A stretch of 15,293 nucleotides of DNA from CAZSWR01 sp964610885 (GCA_964610885.1 CAZSWR010000085.1:1-15293), one strand, 5' to 3'. Positions 8,397-15,293 are shown, numbered from the stretch's first letter. Numbers and translations: made by a program. Notes: a model not told the origin generated them from the sequence alone.

Positions 8397-8471
8397 AAAA
8401 CATACTTGAAAAAGAATAATTAATGTTATATTGCATTAAAATCGAGTTGAAAAACTCTCTCAATTGAAGAA

Positions 8472-11159
8472 GTGAAAGAAAAAACAAATAACTCACACAG
8501 CTGCAAATGCAATTATTATCTATTATCTTTAGTAATAGGTTTCTTTTTCTTTGCTTTAAACACACTTAGCGCAGACGACCTGGAAACATACGAGATCCGT
8601 CTTTTGCTGGCCGAAGGGAAGGAAAGATTAGAACTTCTCGAGAAGCTGAGCGAAATGAACAAAGACATCTCAATCGAAAAATCTTTGACCTACGCTTCCA
8701 ATGCCCGCACACTGGCCCACGAACTGGACCTTATCGACGACGAAATAAAATCTCTGACGCTTTTGGCCCAAGCGTATGAAATCATGGGCAACTCCGAACA
8801 GTCCATAAAATCATTCGACGAAGCTATCAGCCTGGGCGAAAAATACGACAAAAAAGCCGCCGTTGTCGATGCGCTTTGCATGAGGGCGGGATACCTTATC
8901 GGCTATTTCGACCCAACAAATGCCTTCGAATCGCTCATCAAAGCATATACAATCGCACACAACGGCAACGACGAACGGTCCATGGCCAAATCGGAAATCG
9001 AAATGGGCCGCTTCTACAGGCAATGGAACGAATACGACAAGGCCGCCGATGAAATAAACAAAGCTATTGATATCTATGCCAAGCTCGAGGACACTAACGC
9101 CCTTGTCAATTCATACAACATTTTGGGCCAGATCTATATCGGGAAGAAAGATTATAAAAACGTTCTGGATTGCTTCCAAAAGGCTCTCGAATTGGCGAAC
9201 AAATCAAAGGACTATAACGGGCTAACTACCACATACCGCTGCTTTGGCGAATACTATTGCGAAATACTGGACTTCCCGAGGGCAATTGAATCCTTCAAGC
9301 AATCCCTCGCCCTTTCGATTCAAATCGGAAACAAACGGCAGGAAAGCGACCTGCTGACAAAGATCGGCCACTCCTATTCAATGATTGGCAGATCCGACGA
9401 AGAACTCAAGTACGGCCTTCGTGCGCTCGAAATCCGGCAAAACGCCGGAATTAAATATCTCGTGGCCAGCTCGATGATCAACGTTGGATATTCGTACTTT
9501 ACGCTTCATAAATACGATTCGGCAATCGTCTATACCACCCGAGCGCTCGAAATCGCCAAAGAAGTCGGGCACCTATTCTTCCAAAGAAATGCGTACAAAG
9601 TGTTTATCGCGATCTACGAGGCCACCGGGAACTATCCGAAAGCCGTCGAGGCCTATCGCGAATTCGATCGAATCAAAGACACGATGGCCCTCCTGGAAAG
9701 AGACCGCCAGCTGATCGGCATGCGCAATCATTACGAATCAATCGTTACAGACAGGAAAATTCGCGATCTGACGATTGCTAACCAAAACACAATCATTTAC
9801 TCAATCTCGTTCGGCTCTTTGCTCATTCTGCTTTTCCTTTTGTTTCTGTGGCAAAAATACAAAAGCAAGAAGAAAGACAACAAAACCCTCGAGGCACAGA
9901 AAATTGAATTGGCCGAGGCCAAATCCAAACTTGAAATCAACGAAAAAGCACTGCGAGAATTGAACAATTCGCTCGATTCTGCCGTCAAAGTGCGCACAGC
10001 CGAGCTTCAGAACGAAATCGAAAAACACGAGAACACGCTCGGGCTGCTCAAGCAAAACGAGATGAAATACCGCACTCTGTTCAATACTGTCGCCGACTCA
10101 ATTTTCTTGGTGGACTCCAATACCGGAAAAATTAGCGAAGTGAACGAGGACGCTTGCATTCTCTACAAATATTCGGCCTCCGAGATGGCATCGATGACTT
10201 TCGCCGATCTCGAAGCATACCCTGCCGGAACGAGTTCTTCGGCAAACCCGCTGATACGCGACACTATCAAATACCACAAAAAAAGCGACGGCACCGTCTT
10301 CCCTGTGGAAATCAGTACGAACCTGTTTGAATTCTCTGGAAATCAATACAGCACAATCTGCGTCCGCGACATCAGCGAGCGCCATACCTACGAAGAAAAA
10401 TTGCTGAACATGTACGGCCAGCTCAAAACCGCCAACCAACAGATCAGCAAAGCACTCGAAAAGGAGCAAACGCTCAACAACATGAAGACTAACTTCGTCC
10501 GCATGGTCTCGCACGAATACCGCACACCGCTGACGATCATCCTTTCGAGCGCGGAAATCCTCGAGTACTCCGCCAAAGACCTGAGCAGCGAACAAATCTC
10601 GCAGCAAATCAAAAAAATCAAATCGTCGATCAGCCGTATGACCAACATGGTCGATGACGTATTGGTGTTCGACAAAATCAACAACGAAGAACCAAAGGCC
10701 CCCAACGACAAAGTCGAATTGGTAGCTTTCACCAAATTGATAATCGAAGATATCGAGAGCATAGACGAGAAAAAGCACAAAATATCCTTCGAATCCAACG
10801 CCGAAGAAATCCCTTTCCTCACGGACGAAAGATTGCTTTACCACATAATATCTAATCTGATCGTCAATGCGACGAAGTACTCGGCTCCGAATACCGAGAT
10901 TAATATTAATTTGTATAGGAATCACAGAAGCGTTAAATTTGCGATTAAGGACCAAGGGATTGGAATATCCAAAGAGGAAATTGACAAAATATTCGATCCG
11001 TTCCACCGCGGCCGAAATGTGTTCAATACGCAAGGCACGGGCTTCGGACTGACCATTGTCAAAAAGGCAGTCGAATCGCTCAGCGGCGAAATAAAAGTTG
11101 AAACTATCGAAAACTTTGGTTCGACATTTTACGTAGTATTACCGGATTTGAATATATAG
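8472..11159 (+). CDS. TPR-PAS membrane sensor histidine kinase
   Basis: An 895-codon kinase starting at GTG; no other in-frame start precedes the signal peptide. Layout: hydrophobic signal segment 15-34 (likely cut after L-S-A34); about eight TPR units over residues ~93-402, predicted periplasmic; one transmembrane helix ~439-461 followed by a basic stop-transfer run (KYKSKKKDNK); coiled coil ~470-525; PAS ~531-641; HisKA with H681 in SHEYRTPL; HATPase with N-box N799, G1 D827-Q-G-I-G and G2 GTGFGL. This matches the TPR-type sensor kinases frequent in Bacteroidota, where the TPR solenoid probably senses or docks a periplasmic protein. Its kinase core closely resembles that of the gene upstream (75-bp gap). 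The REC-kinase follows after 13 bp, so the two are almost surely co-transcribed. No receiver domain is fused. If the N-terminal segment is not cleaved, it would be a second membrane anchor. Confidence 0.92.
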   Translation: MKEKTNNSHSCKCNYYLLSLVIGFFFFALNTLSADDLETYEIRLLLAEGKERLELLEKLSEMNKDISIEKSLTYASNARTLAHELDLIDDEIKSLTLLAQAYEIMGNSEQSIKSFDEAISLGEKYDKKAAVVDALCMRAGYLIGYFDPTNAFESLIKAYTIAHNGNDERSMAKSEIEMGRFYRQWNEYDKAADEINKAIDIYAKLEDTNALVNSYNILGQIYIGKKDYKNVLDCFQKALELANKSKDYNGLTTTYRCFGEYYCEILDFPRAIESFKQSLALSIQIGNKRQESDLLTKIGHSYSMIGRSDEELKYGLRALEIRQNAGIKYLVASSMINVGYSYFTLHKYDSAIVYTTRALEIAKEVGHLFFQRNAYKVFIAIYEATGNYPKAVEAYREFDRIKDTMALLERDRQLIGMRNHYESIVTDRKIRDLTIANQNTIIYSISFGSLLILLFLLFLWQKYKSKKKDNKTLEAQKIELAEAKSKLEINEKALRELNNSLDSAVKVRTAELQNEIEKHENTLGLLKQNEMKYRTLFNTVADSIFLVDSNTGKISEVNEDACILYKYSASEMASMTFADLEAYPAGTSSSANPLIRDTIKYHKKSDGTVFPVEISTNLFEFSGNQYSTICVRDISERHTYEEKLLNMYGQLKTANQQISKALEKEQTLNNMKTNFVRMVSHEYRTPLTIILSSAEILEYSAKDLSSEQISQQIKKIKSSISRMTNMVDDVLVFDKINNEEPKAPNDKVELVAFTKLIIEDIESIDEKKHKISFESNAEEIPFLTDERLLYHIISNLIVNATKYSAPNTEININLYRNHRSVKFAIKDQGIGISKEEIDKIFDPFHRGRNVFNTQGTGFGLTIVKKAVESLSGEIKVETIENFGSTFYVVLPDLNI

Positions 11160-11172
11160 ATTGTTCTGAGAA

Positions 11173-12279
11173 ATGCAAAAAATATTATTGATAGAAGATG
11201 ATTTCGCCATTATAGATAATTTAGCTTTCGTGTTGCGGCAGCAGGGCTACGACGTCATTACTGCCAAAAATGGCCGTGAAGGAATCGAAAAGGCTCTCGT
11301 ATCAATACCCGACCTGATTATTTCAGACATTATGATGCCCGAGATAGACGGTTTCGAGGTGTTCAAGAAACTTCGCAGCGACAGTTCGACCTTCTCGATA
11401 CCATTCCTCTTCCTTTCGGCCCGTTCGGACAGATTGGACGTGCGCCACGGCATGGAACTGGGAGCGGACGACTACATCACCAAACCTTTCAAAAAAGACG
11501 AAGTGGTCCGAGCCGTAAGAGTACGTTTGGAGAAAAAGGAAAAGATCGCGCAGCACTTCGAGGAGCGCTTGAACGACCTACGGCTGAACATCACAGGGAT
11601 TATTCCCCACGAAATGCGCACTCCGCTCAATGGCATTATCGGCTTCTCCGAACTGCTCAAACACAACTGGGAGCAATTCACCTCCGAAGACCAAAAGAGC
11701 ATGGTCGAACAGATCAATATTTCAAGCAAAAGATTGCACAGGCTGATCACTAATTACATCTGCTACACGAGCCTGATGAGCTTCGACGAAGAGAAATTCG
11801 TCTCGCCAGACCCTTTCTGCCCCAGCTCGCATTTCACCGTCTTCGAGCAGTCCCAAGCAATCGCAATGCGCTACCAAAGGCTCGAAGACCTCGAAATCGA
11901 AAAAATCCACGATTTCCCGTTGAATATTTCCGAGAAATACTTGATGATCGTCGTCGAGGAGTTGGTGGACAATGCTTTCAAGTTTTCCATGCCCGGTTCC
12001 AAAGTTGTCATAAAGACCACTCTGCTCGATTCGTATCTTAGCATTCATATCACAAACTCCGGCAGGAAAATCACTCCCGAACAGGTTAGCAATATTGGCG
12101 CTTTCGTCCAATTCGAGCGCCACCTCTACGAACAGCAAGGCTCAGGCCTCGGGCTGGCAATCGTCAAAAGGATTACAGAACTCTTCAAGGGTTCGTTCGG
12201 CATCAGCAGCACAGACGACGAGCAGACAACCGCAACGATAACGTACCGAGTGCTCGATATGGAAGAGATTGAATGCTAA
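11173..12279 (+). CDS. Receiver-histidine kinase protein (REC-HisKA-HATPase)
   Basis: A 368-aa cytoplasmic protein. Residues 1-120 form a receiver domain with acidic pair D9/D10, phosphoacceptor D52, S82 and K104 all in place. A short coiled linker leads to HisKA with H146 in PHEMRTPLNGIIGF, then an HATPase domain with N-box N267 and a normal G2 box (GSGLGL). The G1 box is unusual: the usual D-x-G-x-G is replaced by N295-S-G-R-K, so the adenine-contacting Asp and the second Gly are both missing. It follows the TPR kinase by 13 bp and is the only receiver in the window, so it likely takes phosphate from one or both upstream kinases. Proteins of this REC-first layout often act as intermediates in a phosphorelay or as regulators by protein contact. 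Whether its own kinase is active is open. Confidence 0.9.
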   Translation: MQKILLIEDDFAIIDNLAFVLRQQGYDVITAKNGREGIEKALVSIPDLIISDIMMPEIDGFEVFKKLRSDSSTFSIPFLFLSARSDRLDVRHGMELGADDYITKPFKKDEVVRAVRVRLEKKEKIAQHFEERLNDLRLNITGIIPHEMRTPLNGIIGFSELLKHNWEQFTSEDQKSMVEQINISSKRLHRLITNYICYTSLMSFDEEKFVSPDPFCPSSHFTVFEQSQAIAMRYQRLEDLEIEKIHDFPLNISEKYLMIVVEELVDNAFKFSMPGSKVVIKTTLLDSYLSIHITNSGRKITPEQVSNIGAFVQFERHLYEQQGSGLGLAIVKRITELFKGSFGISSTDDEQTTATITYRVLDMEEIEC

Positions 12280-12353
12280 AAATGCGATCGCTGGCCGCGC
12301 TGCCCTCGGCTTCGATAAGGTTTATGATTGGTAAGATTCATCAGATTCAAAAA

Positions 12354-12359
12354 AAGGTG
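12354..12359 (+). promoter_or_regulatory. Ribosome binding site AAGGTG for the small secreted protein
   Basis: AAGGTG lies 4 nt before the ATG at 12364. With the signal peptide that begins at this codon, it supports 12364 over the in-frame TTG at 12328. Confidence 0.55.
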
Positions 12360-12363
12360 CTAT

Positions 12364-12867
12364 ATGAATAGAATCAAAACTGTACTCTTCGCTTTGTGCG
12401 CCTCGCTTGTGCTTTTTTTGGGGAGTTCGTCCGTTTCTTTTGCCCAGGCCGAACAGACCGAGAAAGAAGTTTTGCTCGAATCCGTCGGGACGCTTGCCGC
12501 CTCGAATATGTATCTGTCTTACCTATCGATAACGATGACCTGGCAGGCAATCGAAACGCTCGGCCACGAACAGCAAGTCGATGACCTGCTATCGCCCGTC
12601 GAAAGCTCTCTGGGCATCGTCCGGACGAACCTCGGCAACGTGATGAAAACCATCGAACTTACGCCCGAAGACGAATCACTGATTTCCGACATCGATACCG
12701 CCTGCGCCATTATGAAAAGCGCAATAGCCGACCTGAAACAATACGCCCGCACGAAATCCGCCGAAGACAAAAAGAACTTCGCGAACCGCCACGCGCAAAT
12801 CGGAGAGGCTTTGGACAAAATTTTCGGTACTAAAGAGGACAATAAAGACAGCAAGGGCGAAGAATAG
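12364..12867 (+). CDS. Small secreted helical protein of unknown function
   Basis: 167 aa. It begins with a clear signal peptide (MNRIKTVLFALCASLVLFLG..., likely cut near S-F-A-QA at about residue 27). The mature part of about 140 residues appears almost entirely alpha-helical, is rich in charged residues, and ends in a very acidic/basic tail (KEDNKDSKGEE). I do not recognise a family. No cysteine lies at the cleavage site, so it is not a lipoprotein. Only one Cys (in a D-T-A-C-A context) remains in the mature part, so heme binding of the CxxCH type is excluded. It lies 84 bp after the REC-kinase in the same direction and could be co-transcribed. A periplasmic helical protein beside a TPR-sensor kinase might be its ligand or partner, but this is inference only. 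Confidence 0.75.
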   Translation: MNRIKTVLFALCASLVLFLGSSSVSFAQAEQTEKEVLLESVGTLAASNMYLSYLSITMTWQAIETLGHEQQVDDLLSPVESSLGIVRTNLGNVMKTIELTPEDESLISDIDTACAIMKSAIADLKQYARTKSAEDKKNFANRHAQIGEALDKIFGTKEDNKDSKGEE

Positions 12868-12933
12868 CTTTCCTCCGTGCTGCTCGATGATCGAATCCTC
12901 TTTTTTACAAATATAGTATTATTTGGAATAATA

Positions 12934-13380
12934 ATGAAAACAATAAAAGATCCGGCCGCAATTGCTGCCCTGCTCTCAACTTTTCCCCATAAATATGTCC
13001 ACCGCGTCCAATTCTCCGAGGTGGATTCGGTGGGCGCTGCGCACAACGTCAGCTACCTTTACTGGATTGAGCAGGCCCGCATTGAGTATTTCCGCGATTC
13101 CGGCCTACCGATCAATCCGCGCACTTTCCTCCGAGAGTTCCCGCTGATGGTGGTTCGCAGCGAAATTGATTATTTCTCTCCGGCATATTTCGACGACGAG
13201 ATCTCGATTTATTCGCGAATCGTAAAAATCGGCGATTCGTCGATACACTTCGAGAACGTGGCCGCCCGAGGCACAGACACCATTTGCGCCCATGCGAAAG
13301 GCGTCATGGTGCATTTGGATCCGCTCACGGGGAAACCACGGAAAGTACCGACAGATTTCAAGTCCATATTAATCATATAG
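12934..13380 (+). CDS. 4HBT-family acyl-CoA thioesterase (YbgC/FadM-like)
   Basis: 148 aa from the ATG at 12934, the normal size for a single hot-dog-fold thioesterase. The catalytic region reads E-V-D-S-V-G-A-A-H-N-V-S-Y-L-Y-W-I-E-Q-A-R, equivalent to the D-x-D-x-x-G-x-x-x-x-x-x-Y signature of 4-hydroxybenzoyl-CoA thioesterase and YbgC; the Asp in this stretch is the likely nucleophile or base. It should hydrolyse an acyl-CoA (or acyl-ACP) in the cytoplasm; the natural substrate cannot be assigned. An in-frame GTG at 12877 would add 19 hydrophobic residues not found in the family, so the later ATG is preferred, although its ribosome site (GGA about 7 nt upstream) is weak. It lies 66 bp after the secreted-protein gene. 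No functional link to the kinases is evident. Confidence 0.85.
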   Translation: MKTIKDPAAIAALLSTFPHKYVHRVQFSEVDSVGAAHNVSYLYWIEQARIEYFRDSGLPINPRTFLREFPLMVVRSEIDYFSPAYFDDEISIYSRIVKIGDSSIHFENVAARGTDTICAHAKGVMVHLDPLTGKPRKVPTDFKSILII

Positions 13381-13546
13381 GTGGCGACTGCCGCTTAATT
13401 TTGCATGGGCAGCGCAGTGATGAAGGGAAAGATGAACATGAATCCATTTTTTCATAAGATGAAGCGCAAATAATCTGGCAAGGTATTTGATTGTGTTTCT
13501 TTGTGCTTTTCATATGTTCTTTAAAACTATATGGTTTTCTGGCTCG

Positions 13547-13559
13547 TGTGCCTGGCACA
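13547..13559. promoter_or_regulatory. Short perfect dyad upstream of dapA
   Basis: TGTGCC-T-GGCACA is a perfect 6-1-6 inverted repeat about 70 bp before the dapA start. It could be an operator or a small leader hairpin. The rest of the 248-bp gap (13381-13628) shows no gene and no clear lysine-riboswitch-like structure. Confidence 0.25.
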
Positions 13560-13628
13560 AGTAAATTTATTAATCATTTTTGATTGTTTTGAAAGCAAAA
13601 GACATTAAATAATTATCGGAGCATAAAG

Positions 13629-14519
13629 ATGAAAAAGTTCTCCTTGCATGGTACTATTACAGCATTAGTAACGCCATTCGACAAAAATGGCGATATTGAC
13701 TTCTTTGCCCTCGAGAAGCTAATTAATAATCAGATCGAAGGCGGAGTGGAGGGCATTGCCGTCTGTAGCACTACCGGCGAAGCGGCAACGCTTTCAATCA
13801 AGGAGAAATCCGCGCTAATCGTCAAAGCCGTTGAATTCGCAAAGGGCCGCGTGCCGATCGTGGTCGGTACTGGAACCTACGAAACCCAGATGACTCGCGA
13901 CCTGACCATTCTGGCCAAAGAGCTTGGAGCCGCAGCAGCGCTCATTGTTTCTCCGTACTATATCAAACCGACACAAGAGGGGCTGTACGAGCACTACAAG
14001 CTGATTGCCGATTCTGTGGATTTGCCGCAAATCATCTATAATTGCCCGTCCCGCACGGCTGTGAACATTCTTCCGTCCACTTTGCTGGCTCTTGCGAAAA
14101 ATTGCCCGAACATTGTCGCGGTGAAAGAGGCATCCGGCGATTTGGACCAAATGATGGAAATAATCGCAGGCGCTCCGAACGGCTTCGAATTGCTCTCCGG
14201 CGACGACAGCCTGGCTCTGCCAGCAATCAGCGTCGGCGGCAAAGGCGTCATCTCTGTGGTTTCGAACTATGCGCCGCGCAAATTCAGCGATGCCATCCGT
14301 TTCGCACTCTCCGGGAACTTTGACGAAGCTCGCAAATTGCACTACAGCCTGCTCGATCTGATGAACCTGAATTTCTGCGAAAGCAACCCAATTCCCGTTA
14401 AATATGCGATGCACAAAGTTTATGGCATTGAGGACAGTATCCGTATGCCACTTCTGCCGCTATCGGTTGCTAACAGGAAGCTGATGGACAAAGAATTGAA
14501 AAAAGCCAAATTGGTATAA
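13629..14519 (+). CDS. dapA: 4-hydroxy-tetrahydrodipicolinate synthase (DapA)
   Basis: 296 aa, close to the usual ~292. It condenses pyruvate with L-aspartate-4-semialdehyde, the first committed step to diaminopimelate and lysine, in the cytoplasm. The TIM-barrel aldolase features are all present: T48-T49-G-E in the S-T-T-G-E-A-A-T-L motif, the tyrosine after V-S-P (Y-Y-I-K-P), Y137 in I-I-Y-N-C-P-S-R-T, and the Schiff-base lysine K166 in V-A-V-K-E-A-S-G-D. The related N-acetylneuraminate lyase and KDG aldolase belong to the same fold, but the motif set and length favour DapA. A GGAG ribosome site lies 7 nt before the ATG. It appears to be a single-gene unit closed by the strong terminator just downstream; no other lysine gene is in the window. 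Confidence 0.95.
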   Translation: MKKFSLHGTITALVTPFDKNGDIDFFALEKLINNQIEGGVEGIAVCSTTGEAATLSIKEKSALIVKAVEFAKGRVPIVVGTGTYETQMTRDLTILAKELGAAAALIVSPYYIKPTQEGLYEHYKLIADSVDLPQIIYNCPSRTAVNILPSTLLALAKNCPNIVAVKEASGDLDQMMEIIAGAPNGFELLSGDDSLALPAISVGGKGVISVVSNYAPRKFSDAIRFALSGNFDEARKLHYSLLDLMNLNFCESNPIPVKYAMHKVYGIEDSIRMPLLPLSVANRKLMDKELKKAKLV

Positions 14520-14541
14520 GCAATCGAACATATAATAATGC

Positions 14542-14578
14542 AAAAGGGCTGCCCGACGAAAGGTAGCCCTTTTTGTAT
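14542..14578. terminator. Intrinsic terminator between dapA and the convergent gene
   Basis: AAAAGGGCTGCC (14542-14553) pairs with GGTAGCCCTTTT (14562-14573) to form a 12-bp stem (one G-U pair) around an 8-nt loop. It runs into a T-tract on the plus strand. On the minus strand the A-run before the stem also gives a T-run after it, so it can serve both dapA and the convergent DUF4234 gene. Confidence 0.9.
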
Positions 14579-14597
14579 TATTCAATAGGTACGGATC

Positions 14598-14927
14598 TTA
14601 GTTTGCCAAGCTGCTTTCGCCGTTGGCGTATTTGTTCAATTCGATTTGCACGATGGCCGGCATAACGAGGCCGGAAGAAACAAGGTACAGAATGAACCAA
14701 AGAATACCATTGTTGTCCTTTTTGACGTAGTTCGAGAAACAGTCGCAGTATTTGTAAATCCAATACAGGTTGGCAATTGGGACAATTAATAGGAACGCTG
14801 TCGGGATGTCCCCGCCCATGCGATTGATTTCGCCCTTGGTTTTCACCATCCAATACAGGAAGTAGATCCCGAAGGTGATGCACCCAAACACATAAACTAA
14901 AACAACGTTTCGGTACTTGATTTCCAT
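14598..14927 (-). CDS. DUF4234-like small integral membrane protein
   Basis: 109 aa with three predicted membrane helices: ~8-29, ~43-60 and ~74-95. The opening R-N-V-V-L-V-Y-V-F-G-C-I-T-F-G-I-Y-x-L-Y-W is typical of DUF4234 proteins, in which a G-I-Y-x-x-Y-W turn follows a first hydrophobic stretch. Between helices 1 and 2 the loop carries K-T-K-G-E-I-N, also usual for the family. No function is known for DUF4234. An excellent AAGGAG ribosome site lies 6-7 nt before the ATG. The gene converges on dapA and shares its terminator. Confidence 0.85.
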   Translation of the reverse strand: MEIKYRNVVLVYVFGCITFGIYFLYWMVKTKGEINRMGGDIPTAFLLIVPIANLYWIYKYCDCFSNYVKKDNNGILWFILYLVSSGLVMPAIVQIELNKYANGESSLAN

Positions 14928-15080
14928 AATAGCTCCTTTTGATAAAAAACGTATTAGTTAATTATACAGTATTCTGGGGAAGAAGTTTCAAGATTTCAAG
15001 ATTGCAATATAACAATTTTAATAGATGAATGAAAGAAATTTAAAGTGCATAGGAAATTGACAAGGAAATTACTTAATATA

Positions 15081-15117
15081 TTACAGCCCGAAGGGTTATT
15101 CGACTATAGCATATCAT
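15081..15117. repeat. CCC-GAA-GGG intergenic unit
   Basis: A 3-bp GC hairpin with a GAA loop followed by TTATT and, 14 nt after the GGG run, GCATATCAT. The 9-mer GCATATCAT also occurs at 3247-3255, between the two CCGC/GCGG units there. The common layout (C-run, 3-4 nt loop, G-run, then a TTRTT-type AT tract) suggests the same dispersed repeat family. Confidence 0.35.
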
Positions 15118-15217
15118 TGATTTTTCAGGATTTGTTTCGAGCGAACGTATGTTTTATTTACAACTCACTCCAACCACTCCACAATAAGACCAAAGGATGA
15201 GCGCGGCAAGAAATCGA

Positions 15218-15247
15218 TGTAGGGGTTCAAAATTTTGAACCCCTACA
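15218..15247. repeat. Perfect 30-bp palindrome
   Basis: TGTAGGGGTTCAAAA followed directly by its exact reverse complement, with no spacer. It could be a transcription terminator-like hairpin, a dispersed palindromic repeat, or a symmetrical protein-binding site. There is no T-run beyond TTTT at the centre and the right flank is A-rich on the plus strand; so on the minus strand the hairpin is followed by no T-run, while on the plus strand it is followed by ACAACAAAAA. It does not look like a standard intrinsic terminator. Confidence 0.75.
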
Positions 15248-15254
15248 ACAAAAA

Positions 15255-15293
15255 ATGAATTTGGATGCCGTTGGTAAAATTGTTGAAAAATGT
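15255..15293 (+). CDS. Possible start of a gene cut by the window edge
   Basis: An ATG at 15255 opens 13 codons (MNLDAVGKIVEKC) that remain open to the last base. There is no Shine-Dalgarno sequence in the 12 nt before it (A-rich instead), and the ORF is too short to judge. It may be chance. Confidence 0.2.
   Translation, partial: MNLDAVGKIVEKC

Larger units (their letters stand above)
14928..15293. other. Non-coding region upstream of the DUF4234 gene
   Basis: 366 bases without a supportable complete gene. They hold a tandem pair of the 8-mer TTTCAAGA (14986-14993, 14994-15001), a CCC-GAA-GGG unit (15087-15095) and a perfect 30-bp palindrome (15218-15247). The promoter of the DUF4234 gene should lie at the left edge, but I see no convincing one. 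Confidence 0.5.

Noticed and set aside
8444..8457. GAGTT-GAAA-AACTC mini-hairpin before the TPR kinase as a terminator
   Set aside because: A 5-bp stem is too weak and no T-run follows. It could still shape the leader of the GTG start, but nothing supports a role.
10098..11033. 311-codon minus-strand ORF
   Set aside because: Antisense shadow of the PAS and kinase core of the TPR kinase; no ribosome site or domain of its own.
11173..12279. REC-kinase as a broken fragment of a larger hybrid kinase
   Set aside because: It has its own start, complete REC, HisKA and HATPase ends, and no leftover sensor sequence in the 13-bp gap; the REC-first layout is a known type.
12284..12291. GCGATCGC palindrome between the REC-kinase and the secreted-protein gene
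   Set aside because: The octamer is the HIP1 sequence of cyanobacteria, but one copy in 15 kb is expected by chance and does not suggest a cyanobacterial origin.
13381..13400. GGC-GACT-GCC hairpin after the thioesterase as a terminator
   Set aside because: Only 3 bp of clean stem and a poor T-tract; not above chance.
14042..14414. Overlapping ORFs on both strands inside dapA
   Set aside because: They fall over the catalytic motifs of DapA and have no features of their own.

Overview
The window looks like chromosomal DNA from a free-living bacterium of the Bacteroidota/Chlorobi (FCB) assemblage, possibly a Kapabacteria- or Ignavibacteria-like lineage. This placement is inferred from the mix of gene families: a WG-repeat exported protein, TPR-type sensor kinases, a REC-kinase protein and a DUF4234 protein. 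AT-rich intergenic DNA carrying short palindromic units with complementary C- and G-runs also fits. No rRNA, tRNA or other phylogenetic marker is present, so the placement is tentative. Several genes have visible Shine-Dalgarno sequences (AGGTG or GGAG type).

Left part (1-3094): glnS (glutaminyl-tRNA synthetase) lies on the minus strand. It diverges from a plus-strand gene for an exported WG-repeat protein. The shared 194-bp region between them holds a candidate promoter for each gene. The spacer of the plus-strand promoter contains a perfect 7-1-7 dyad.

Centre (3095-12867): a 439-bp AT-rich non-coding region rich in inverted repeats leads into a signalling cluster. The cluster holds three co-directional kinase genes: (i) a 1620-aa soluble sensor kinase with about nine PAS domains and one GAF domain; (ii) an 894-895-aa membrane kinase with an exported eight-TPR sensor, one transmembrane helix, one PAS domain and a kinase core; (iii) a 368-aa protein with an N-terminal receiver followed by its own kinase core. 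The two large kinases have nearly identical histidine boxes and G2 regions, which suggests paralogy and perhaps a shared partner. The third protein is the only receiver in the cluster and the obvious candidate partner. No DNA-binding or enzymatic output regulator is encoded here. A small secreted helical protein of unknown function follows in the same direction.

Right part (12934-15293): a 4HBT (YbgC/FadM-like) acyl-CoA thioesterase, then dapA with a clear GGAG ribosome site and a strong intrinsic terminator. A convergent gene for a small three-helix membrane protein (DUF4234) follows. The last 366 bp are non-coding. They contain a CCC-GAA-GGG unit that resembles those upstream of the first kinase, a perfect 30-bp palindrome, and perhaps the first codons of a gene that runs off the window.

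The most notable points are the three-kinase cluster with one receiver and no output domain, the degenerate ATP-binding G1 box of the receiver-kinase, the cysteine-containing last PAS domain of the large kinase, and the structured repeats in the two large non-coding regions.
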